Of a stretch of 64,000 nt of DNA, positions 12,001 to 19,400 are shown one piece after another; the stretch's first letter is position 1, and each line of letters opens with the position of its first letter. A program made the translations under genes and the position numbers. The stretch spans positions 30,442,001 to 30,506,000 of the forward strand of contig NC_091976.1 in NCBI RefSeq assembly GCF_036711975.1, read 5' to 3'. The stretch is from Onthophagus taurus (Eukaryota > Arthropoda > Insecta > Coleoptera > Scarabaeidae). The notes under the pieces were generated by a model that had not been told where the DNA came from, did no database searches, and saw only the letters and a list, made by a program, of their open reading frames with translations.

Positions 12001-14383
12001 TTCGAAACCGGCCGTATTAGCTTAAAACTGTGCTGGGAAATGTGTTATTTTTGTTCGTCCCAACCTCACTTTTCCAATTAAATCTAACCTCACTTTTCCA
12101 AGTGACAGTTTTTAACGTTTCATTAAAAAAAAATTTATTTTACTCACTCAGTGTGTCCTCGAAGATTTTCTTTCATATTAGCGATTCATAAGAAACAGCC
12201 ACAAAAAGTAAACTCGACCAACGTCTTCGAAGTACTTTTTCAACCCAACCTAACCTCACTTTTTCAAGTGACATTTTTCACAACCATTACTGCGGATGGA
12301 ATAAGAAATAAAACTATAAATTTTAGAGTTGAGATGACGCACGGCATAACCTCAAAATTTCTAGTTTTAGTTTTATTTCTAATGCAAAATGAGTTAAATA
12401 AATTTCTTTTAATGAAACGTCAAAAAACGTCACTTTAAGACGTATAGGAGATAGCGCCATCTGCCGAAAAAAAGCCTTAAAACTTAAAATATACGTTTGT
12501 AACTATCTTCTCATCGTTATATAATGTAACGTAATAATAATATAATAATATAAATATATTATTATTGAAATAAAGGGGAAGACATTTTTCACAGAGTGAA
12601 TAATCATTATCATTACTCACGGTTAATCAACTTGACAGACTAATAATAATTATTTGAAATGTCAAAATTTTAAAAAACGTAAATTTTATTTAATTTTTTA
12701 CCTTTCTAAAGGTTTGGCATTAAGAAAACGTAAACAAATTCCTTTTTTCCTATGATTTAAGCAAAAATTAATAAATTTTTGTAAAAAAACATGACGTTTC
12801 ATAAAATTGACATTTAATTTTGACAAATTGTTGTGAAGTTGATTACAGTTGGTAACATTGAATTTGTGTCACATTGACGTTTAAACTTTAATCAAAAATG
12901 TATTTAAAAAAATTATTATATGCTCGTATAATAATATACTATTAAGTCCGGAATCATGATTTATCCCTCCAATCATTTATTTTTTGTTATATTCCTAGTT
13001 TTTTGTGTTCATTTGTGAATTTTGTTGATCCAACTATATCACCACAGAGCAAAGTAATAATAAAACAGCAACAGATAGTGAGTTACGGGAATAATAGTGT
13101 TAACAAAGAGACTGTAGAAGAAGCTCATACTCCAACATTTATCCCTTATAATAATATCAATCAATTATATTCTTATAAATATTGTAATATACATCAAATT
13201 CCTTTTTGTTTTAGATAAAAAGAAAAATGGAATCGTTAAAAGCAAATTTAGACGCACAAATTTCCGAAATGGAAATGTTACAATCAATGTTTAATCCCGG
13301 AGAATTAAAAATAGAAGATCCAAAAGCACTGGAAGAAATCAAACAATTTTTAAATGATCCCACTGATAAAACCCCACCATTTATCGATTTCACAATAAAT
13401 TTAGAAATCGCTACAAATAAATACGAATTGTGCATAAACCTTCCTCACGAATACCCGGAAATAGAACCGGATGTATTCGTAAGAAACAATAAAATCAACA
13501 GGATTCTCCATACGAAATTAAATAAAGATTTGAACGAGTATTTATCGAAATGCGTTGGCGAACCGTGTATTTTTAACGCGGTTTCGTGGCTTCAAGAAGA
13601 AGGATTAAATTATTTCGAGGAAGAAGAAAAGGTGGAAGAGAAAGAAATTAAAATTCGCGAAGATAAATTAATTCGATATTGGATTTATTCGCATCACATT
13701 TACAGTAAAACTAAACGTAAAGAAATTTTAAATTTAGCTAATGATTTAGGGATAACCGGTTTTTGTATGGCTGGAAAACCTGGTGTTATTTGCGTTGAAG
13801 GTTTTAAAGGAGATTGCGATGAGTGGTGGTCTCGCATTAAATCGATGAATTGGAAAAGGATTTTTTGTAAAGTTACCGAAGATGCAAAAAGTAAAAAATT
13901 TAATAATTTCGAAGAGGTTTCGTTCACAAATCATGGAATGCGCGCTAATCATATGGATATGGGGGAATTTTATAAATATTTGGAACGATATCAATGTGCT
14001 TATATATTTAAAGATTTATTTGGTGTCGATAAAAACGAACAATAAAAAAAAACTTACCATCAAAATCACGTTTTTCATTCAAACTTCTTTTTCTCAAAGA
14101 ATGTTGGAAACCATCTTTGTGTCGCATTAAACCCAAAAACGTTTCCACTTTATCATCGATGTATTTCTTGGAAAAATTCGATAATTTTCCATCTAATAAT
14201 AAAACTCATTTACAATTAACAACTAATTAATATTAAAACAATTAAGTTACCTTTAAAATAGGGATCACTATATAAATTAACAAACAAATTCTCAGCTAAT
14301 AACACATTATCACCAGCTTTAACATTTTTTAATTTAGTGTTAAACACTAAAAGTAGGTTTAAAAACGCGATGAATTTAAACAT
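1..14383 (-). CDS. Large secreted EAR-like / Asn-rich repeat protein, 3' end beyond window
   Basis: Exons 5' to 3', all with GT/AG ends and matching phase: 14383-14251, 14192-14058, 10711-9749, 9699-8432, 5931-5693, 5636-4164, 850-682, 629-185 and 137 to beyond base 1. This gives at least 1,654 residues. It opens with a signal peptide (MFKFIAFLNLLLVF); the in-frame ATG at 14413 would bury it, so 14383 is preferred. Dibasic sites occur at residues 78-81 (RKRS) and near 801 (KTKRS). Residues about 90-430 are beta-rich segments resembling EAR/EPTP repeats (VCKVYKWFG, IYSYDGWIF). Exons 4-7 carry many units of roughly 35-45 residues built on a core like G-x-I-N-x-I-x-L-x-x-L, very rich in Asn; exon 8 looks EAR-like again. 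An extracellular role is inferred. Function is unknown; a relation to the large insect eggshell proteins Nasrat, Polehole and Closca is only a guess. It hosts a nested gene and several repeat arrays in its introns. Confidence 0.78.
1676..2243 (-). pseudogene. Penelope-like reverse transcriptase remnant
   Basis: Two overlapping minus-strand frames (2243-1935 and 2005-1676) read as consecutive pieces of one reverse transcriptase. The first has the RT active-site box YMDDI followed by a run ending in LNFLDLTL and YRKHTQTD. The second continues with YSAFRAYIHRYLNTPL and an ID-x-LINK segment. This order is typical of Penelope-like element RTs. A frameshift separates the halves and there is no intact N-terminus, so it is dead. 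A further minus-strand open stretch down to about 1450 may be more of the same element. It sits in an intron of the large secreted-protein gene. Confidence 0.65.
2390..2570. repeat. Solo terminal fragment of a mariner-like element
   Basis: The block ends in CACCCTGTAC and carries an 'agatagcctat' box preceded by 'ctcttatagtttctg'. It is closely similar in order and spacing to the right terminal repeat of the DDE element that ends at 48631. No matching second end or transposase lies nearby, so this is an isolated terminal fragment. Confidence 0.5.
2585..4125. repeat. 89-bp tandem satellite with a short hairpin core
   Basis: The core GCCTCGGCAGC recurs at 3381, 3470, 3559, 3648, 3737, 3826, 3915, 4004 and 4093, an unvarying 89-base step. 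Two diverged copies at about 2620 and 2708 and one at 3309 show that the array began further left and was split by an insertion (2761-3255). Each copy holds the palindrome GGCAGC-ATA-GCTGCC. The array ends just short of the exon at 4164-5636, within the intron of the large minus-strand gene. Confidence 0.9.
2761..3255. mobile_element. Short non-autonomous TIR element inserted in the 89-bp satellite
   Basis: The termini are inverted: GGGCGCGGTCAGCGGACACA at the left (from 2763) and its near-complement ending in GACCGCGCCC at 3253. An 11-base direct repeat (tattagtaata) flanks the element at 2750-2760 and 3256-3266. The true target-site duplication may be shorter, 8 or 9 bases, which would fit hAT or Mutator types. 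The interior has one 61-codon open frame (2948-3133) with no recognisable domain, so the element looks non-autonomous. Confidence 0.65.
5975..6890. repeat. About 118-bp satellite made of palindromes
   Basis: About eight units spaced 105-125 bases. Each contains a hairpin with stem CGGGTTTAGCCG / CGGCTAAACCCG around a loop like 'tcttgagagacgtg', and a second dyad built from 'ttctaggtctagtgttag' words and their complements. It fills part of the intron between exons at 8432 and 5931 of the large minus-strand gene. A short piece of the same family lies at 60890-61085. Confidence 0.85.
6895..7095 (+). pseudogene. Non-LTR retroelement C-terminal scrap, part 1
   Basis: The plus strand reads approximately NNELDQLIDDADIVRHIK before stops. 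This resembles the tail downstream of the RT domain in insect non-LTR elements (N-E-L-x-x-L-x-x-x-D-I-V-x-x-I-K). The continuation of that tail is found again at 8085-8300, so the fragment appears split by later insertions. It is degenerate and non-functional. Confidence 0.4.
7365..7835. repeat. Foldback element
   Basis: A stretch near 7365-7415 (ctgcaaacttggcaagcatg, then 'gatcaatctttttgtacaag') is repeated as its reverse complement near 7785-7835. This makes an inverted pair separated by about 370 bases. The interior has further short palindromes around 7640-7760 and no convincing gene. It probably split the retroelement scrap that flanks it. Confidence 0.5.
8085..8300 (+). pseudogene. Non-LTR retroelement C-terminal scrap, part 2
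   Basis: With one frameshift the plus strand reads KINRLRW, then GQLERMDGKEPPKQMF and GRLGSRYKDQVEESLK. This is the R-L-R-W-x-G-H-x-x-R-M / G-R-x-x-x-R-W-x-D-x-V-x-x-x-L tail common in insect non-LTR reverse transcriptase polyproteins. No upstream RT core is present, so it is a dead fragment. Confidence 0.5.
10712..11439. other. Intron stretch with no recognised feature
   Basis: Part of intron 2 of the large minus-strand gene. It has short open frames only (for example 10985-11179 plus) with low-complexity composition and no domain, splice logic or repeat structure that I can support. Confidence 0.5.
11440..12490. mobile_element. Composite foldback element with direct-repeat flanks
   Basis: Two direct copies of about 150 bases start at 11440 and 12336 (gacgcacggcataacctc onwards). 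Between them is an inverted pair: 'gtgagtaaaataaattt' with 'aatgaaacgtcaaaaa' near 11755, complemented near 12095-12145. Inside that is a GC-rich hairpin whose arms, around 11885-11910 and 11980-12005, contain TTCGAAGACATCGGCCGCCC and its complement. No transposase frame is present. It looks like a non-autonomous foldback element. Confidence 0.6.
13227..14045 (+). CDS. RWD domain-containing protein 2 (RWDD2-type)
   Basis: A single coding exon of 272 residues. The N-terminal RWD domain (about 1-130) starts with a helix that includes EMEMLQSMF and contains the diagnostic YPEIEP turn. The C-terminal part matches the DUF1115 region of RWDD2A/B proteins: IYSHHIYSKTKRKEIL, then GKPGVICVEG and FSNHG-like FTNHGMRANHMDMG. 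The start is the first ATG after a likely 3' splice site (ttttgttttag, ending near 13215), so a 5' UTR intron is possible. The gene lies wholly inside intron 2 of the large minus-strand gene; its stop is only 12 bases from that gene's exon at 14058. The biochemical role is poorly known; RWD folds usually mediate protein binding. Confidence 0.9.
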   Translation: MESLKANLDAQISEMEMLQSMFNPGELKIEDPKALEEIKQFLNDPTDKTPPFIDFTINLEIATNKYELCINLPHEYPEIEPDVFVRNNKINRILHTKLNKDLNEYLSKCVGEPCIFNAVSWLQEEGLNYFEEEEKVEEKEIKIREDKLIRYWIYSHHIYSKTKRKEILNLANDLGITGFCMAGKPGVICVEGFKGDCDEWWSRIKSMNWKRIFCKVTEDAKSKKFNNFEEVSFTNHGMRANHMDMGEFYKYLERYQCAYIFKDLFGVDKNEQ

Positions 14384-14504
14384 TTTTCGTTTTATCTCGT
14401 TCGTTTTGAGCACAGGGATGGAACTGAAATGGTGTAAAAGGAAACACGTGTTCTATCAAGAACCAGTTTTTATGAATACAAAATTAAAAAAAAAATATTC
14501 TTAT

Positions 14505-15150
14505 TTATCGTATTGTTGAAACTTGTTGAAACTCTAAGCTAGTGAAATTATTACACTTATCAATAGAAAATCCTTGTCCATTTGTGGGACTGTGAATTTT
14601 AATTTGTCTCATATGAGTATCCCTCCCATTTTGATGATTACTTGTAACTGCTATTTGAATCATAAACATACGAACTGGTTGTTCTTTAATATCTTTTATT
14701 GGAATGTGAACCCATCCTTAAAAAATTAAACTTATTTAATAAATCAAAACATTAAAAACACCCACCAGAAGGTTCTGTTAACATAATAACTTCAATTTCT
14801 TGTAAATCATTGAAATGAGTACCCACACGTATTGAAATTCTACTTGGAGTATAACTTTCATCAAGCTTATAATCGGTATAAATATAAATGTCGCTGATTG
14901 TTGTTTTTCTTTGGAATTGTATATTCACTAAATGTGGCAGTTGACCATCCGATTGCCAATATGTATCTATTCGATCATCTCTTAATTGTTCAACACCAAA
15001 TCCTTAGCAATAAACACAATTTAAAGATTTACTCCAAATTTTAGAACATTTATTACCAGGTTTACATGTTGATAAGCTCCAAATTGCTTGTCCCCCGACT
15101 TCCCGAACATTCCCAGATCGTTCATTCTTTAAAGGATCAACAGTACTCAT
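14505..15150 (-). CDS. APC10: Anaphase-promoting complex subunit 10 (DOC domain)
   Basis: Three exons with consistent phase: 15150-15057, 15002-14766 and 14716-14505, giving 180 residues against about 185 in human APC10. The whole protein is a DOC beta-jellyroll: VREVGGQAIWSLSTCKPG at the start, then DDRIDTYWQSDGQLPHLV, and GWVHIPIKDIKEQPVRMF with NHQNGRDTHMRQIKI. The protein ends in the dipeptide IR, the tail by which APC10 docks on the TPR subunit CDC27. APC10 is a substrate co-receptor of the mitotic ubiquitin ligase APC/C. Its start codon lies 387 bases from the first copy of the GCP2 start on the other strand, which suggests a bidirectional promoter. A broken copy of exons 1-2 lies at 15844-16071. 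Confidence 0.95.
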
Positions 15151-15600
15151 TATATTAACTTATTTTGTATTTTCCAATCTAATTTAAACAGAAAAAGTGA
15201 GGTTATGACAAATTAATAAAATCACCAATAGATGGCACTCAAATAATAAATCAAATTTAATTTAATAAGTTTCATTTAAAGACAACTCCTTATTGTATTA
15301 AAATAAATCATTTTAAAGTCTTACAAAAAAATATAAATAAATTATAACATTAAATTTAATAAATTTATTATTTTTTGAAATTAAACTAGATGGCGTTCAT
15401 ATTAATTTGAAACGTTTAAAATGTTTTGAAGTTGACATTATTATTTAAAAGAAAAAGTGAGGTTAAGTTTCCTTCCATAACTAAATTTTTGAATATATTT
15501 CACAAATATCTCCGTTGAACGTAAATCATTATCCATAATGAGTGAATTTAAGTTATATCATTTAGTTAAGGAACTTTTAACGTTAACCAAGTTAATTTTA
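14920..15600. repeat. Tandem duplication of the APC10/GCP2 promoter block, copy 1
   Basis: This block covers part of APC10 exon 2, intron 1, exon 1, the intergenic promoter and the first GCP2 codons. It is repeated with about 90% or better identity by eye at 15844-16518. Copy 1 holds the intact APC10 exons; the GCP2 exon here is followed by gttaat instead of gtaaat. Confidence 0.9.
15538..15590 (+). other. Duplicate GCP2 first exon (possible alternative or dead)
   Basis: The sequence reads ATG then EFKLYHLVKELLTLT, nearly identical to the GCP2 first exon at 16464-16516. The following splice donor is gttaat, which keeps GT but is weaker than gtaaat in the second copy. It could splice to 16569 as an alternative first exon, or be inert. 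Confidence 0.55.
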
Positions 15601-15602
15601 AA

Positions 15603-15843
15603 GTCAAACAAAACGCTAGATCTAGAACTAACACAGTCCTAGGTTTAGCCACTAAAACTAGACCTAGGGCTGTGTTAGTTCTAGTGATAACACTAGGTCT
15701 AGTCTTAGCCTCTAGACCTAAAACTGAGTTCGTTCTAGTGATAATACTAGATCTAGAACTAATGCAGTGCTAGGTCTAGCGACTAAAACTAGAGTTAGAA
15801 TTGTGATAGTTCTAGATCTGGTGTTATCACTAGAATTAAAACA
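15603..15843. repeat. Short block of 'ctagacctag' palindromic satellite
   Basis: Words such as tctagacctag, agaactaacacagtccta and their complements recur in both orientations. This is the same family that fills the GCP2 intron at 17930-22010. The block separates the two copies of the APC10/GCP2 promoter duplication. Confidence 0.85.
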
Positions 15844-16071
15844 GTATATTCACTAAATGTGGCAGTTATCCGATTACCAATATGTATCTATTCCATCATC
15901 TCGTAATTGTTCCACATCAAATCCTTAACGATAAACATAGTTTAAAAATTTACTCCAAATTTTAGAGCATTTATCACCAAGTTTACAAGTTGATAAGCTC
16001 CAAATTGCTTGTCCCCCGATTTCTCGAACATTCCCAGATCGTTCATTCTTTAAAAGATCAACAGTACTCAT
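15844..16071 (-). pseudogene. APC10 exon 1-2 duplicate, inactivated
   Basis: Exon 1 copy (16071-15978) still reads MSTVDLLKNERSGNVREIGG and keeps a GT after codon 31. The exon 2 copy has a stop directly after DTYW, a small deletion after it, and ends after roughly 85 bases. There is no exon 3. This is a truncated pseudogene left by the tandem duplication. Confidence 0.85.
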
Positions 16072-16463
16072 TATACTAACATATTTTGTATTTTCCAATC
16101 TAATTTAAACAGAAAAAGTGAGGTTATGACGAATTAATAAAATCACGAATAGATGTCACTCAAATTAATAATAAATCAAATTTAATTTAATAAGCTTTAT
16201 TTAAAGAAATACTTCTTATTGTATTAAAATAAATCGTTTTAAAGTCTTACAAAAAAACATAAATAAATTATAACATTAAATTTAATAAATTTATTATTAT
16301 TTGAAATTAAACTAGATGGCGTTCATATTGATTTGAAACGTTTAAAATGTTTTGAAGTTGACATTTATATTTAAAAGAAAAAGTGAGGTTAAGTTTCGTT
16401 CCATAACTAAATTTTTGAATATATTTCGCAAATATCTCCGTTGAACGTAAATCATTATCCATA

Positions 16464-19400
16464 ATGAGTGAATTTAAGTTACATCATTTAGTTAAGGAAC
16501 TTTTAACGTTAACCAAGTAAATTTTTAAGTTATCAATCATAAAATACATTTAATATTGTTAATTATAGTTCAAAGGCTAATCCAGAAGAACTTGCTGATT
16601 ATCTCGAAAAACATATCACAAGGGCTCCTTTAGCGTCTTCCTCGCAGATAGGATATCAAAATGAAGTTCATGAATTTGCAGAGTCTTGCTCGAACCCGCA
16701 AGCTTTTTTAAGCAAATATGAAGAATTAAAACAAAAAAAGTATGTTAGTTTTAACTTTTTTATATTATGAATTAATTTATTATTTTAGTGTCGATTGTTT
16801 AAGTGGATATGTTCATTTAATGTATTTAATCTCTCAAGATGCTCCTGGAAAAGAACTCCTATCGAAAACTTGCATTAACCCCACAATCTCATCATCAACA
16901 AGCCTAGTCAGTCCTTTAACACTAACAGATTTACCAACGGTTAAAAACAAACTTAAAAAAGCTATCACAATGCCCTCAGCAACTTGTGTTAATTTAAATA
17001 GGCAGATTTTAAACACAACTGGCCTTCCAACGGCTACAACTCCTTCAATGAATTCTTGGGTACAGCGTAGACCTACTATGTCATGGGATTTTTCTAGATC
17101 TACCATGCAAATTTGTGGGACTAATCCCATAACAAACATTCCACCATCTTCGCAAGAAAGCATGTTAATTGAAGATCTTTTAAATATTTTAATGGGGCTT
17201 CCCGGGTGTTATATTGAAGCCCTTGATCTTAAAGGTCCTTATGATAACCGCGAATTTGCTATTAACGAAAATATTGATCCACCATTAAAGGGATTAATAA
17301 AACAAATTTTACCGCTAGCTTCACATTATTCCATTATCCAGAGATTTATCGAGGAAAAGATGAGGTTCGAATATGGACAAGTTAATAACGCTTTAGCCGA
17401 GTGTATGTCTGGGTTGGTTGTTGAGTATATGGTAAGGATAACAATTTATATTTGTGATTAATGAATTTTATTTAAAAAAATTTTTAGTTATTTCTTACAC
17501 AAATTGAAACAGAATTTCGTTCAGAGAATTTGAATCTGCATAAAATGTGGTTTTATCTTCAAAATAAAATTCATTCCTTAGGGATTATTAGTAATATAGC
17601 TACAACTATTAATAAAGTGAGTTTTTTGGTTTTAGGATTGTGTAGTTGAGGTAATTTGATTTTTTCTTTTAGTCTGATTCAATTGGTGGAAAAGTTTTAA
17701 GTTTATTACATGAACAAATTTCTGGGTTTTCTGGTGATTATAAAGCTCAAAATTTATGTGTGCAACTTATGCAAGCTGCTTGTGTCCCTTATATGAAGAT
17801 GTTAGGGATGTGGATTTATAAAGGAATTATTACAGATCCAATAAAAGAAGTTAGTAATTATAAGTATACTGGGTTTTATAGCCAGTCTTTATTAAACTAA
17901 AATTAGCATTAATATTAAAGTTATCACTAGATATAGAACTAACACTAGACCTAGAAATGTGTTAGTTGTACTAATCTAGAACTAGATCTAGAAGTAACAC
18001 AGTCTTAGGGCTAGTGACTAAAACTAGACCTAGAACTATGTTAGTGGCTAGACTTAGGTCTAGTGTTAGCCTCCACTAGACCTGGAACTGAGTTCATTCT
18101 AGATCTGGTGTTATCACTAGAACTAACACAGTCCTAGGTATAGAGGCTAAGATTAGACCTAGGACTGAGTTCGTTCTAGTGATAACACGAGATCTAGAAC
18201 TAATACAGTCCTAGGTCTAGTTTTAGCGACTGGACCTAGAACTGTGTTAGTTCAATTGTTAACAATAGATGTAGAACTAACACAGTCTCAGGGTTTAGCC
18301 ACTAAAACTAGACCTATGACTGTTAGTTTTGTGTAGATCTGGTGTTGTTACTAGAAGTAACACAGTTCTAGGTCTAGTCTTAGCATCTAGGTCTAGTCTT
18401 AGCATCTAGACCTAGAATTGAGTTCGTTCTAGTGATAATACCAAATCTAGAACTAATACAGTCCCAGGTCTAGCAGCTAAAACTAGCCCTAGGACTGTTT
18501 TAGTTCTAGATCCGGTGTTATTACTAGAACTAACACAGTCCTAGGTCTAGTCTTAGCCTCTAGACCTAGAATTGTGTTAGTTCTAGTGATAACACAGTCT
18601 TAGGTCTAGTATTAGCGTCTAGACCTAGAACTGAGTTCGTTCTAGTGATAACACTGGATCTAGAACTAATATAGTCGTAGGTCTAGGGACTAAAAGTAGA
18701 CCTAGCACTGTGTTAGTTCTAGATTTGGTGTTATCACTAAAACTAACACAGTCCTAAGTCTAGTCTTAGCGTCTAGACCTAGAACTGAGTTCATTCTAGT
18801 GATAACACTGGATCTAGAACTAATACAGTCCTAGGTCTAGGTCTAGCGACTAAAACTAGACCTAGAACTGTTTTAGTTCTAGATCCGGTGTTATTACTAG
18901 AACTAACACAGTCCTAGGTCTAGTATTAGCGTCTAGACCTAGAACTGAGTTCGTTCTAGTGATAACACTGGATCTAGAACTAATACAGTCCTAGGTCTAG
19001 GGACTAAAAGTAGACCTAGCACTGTGTTAGTTCTAGATATGGTGTATCATTGAAACTAACTCAGTCCTAGGTCTAGTTTTAGCCTCTAGACCTAGAACTA
19101 AGTTGGTTCTAGTGATAACACTGGATCTAGAACTAATACAGTCCTAGGTCTAGAGACTAAAAGTAGACCTAGCACTGTGTTAGTTCTAGATATGGTGTTA
19201 TCACTAAAACTAACACAGTCCTAGGTCTAGTCTTAGCCTCTAGACCTAGAACTGAGTTCGTTCTAGTGATAACACTGGATCTAGAACTAATACAGTCCTA
19301 GGTCTAGCGACTAAAACTAGACCTAGAACTGTTTTAGTTCTAGATCCGGTGTTATTACTAGAGCTAACACAGTCCTAGGTCTAGTATTAGCGTCTAGACC

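Noticed and set aside
13003-13218. Plus-strand frame just upstream of RWDD2
   Set aside because: Ends in a splice-acceptor-like tract right before the RWDD2 start; more likely 5' UTR or intron.
16834-17163. Minus-strand open frame of 109 codons
   Set aside because: Antisense to a conserved GCP2 exon; GCP2 homology explains the open frame.
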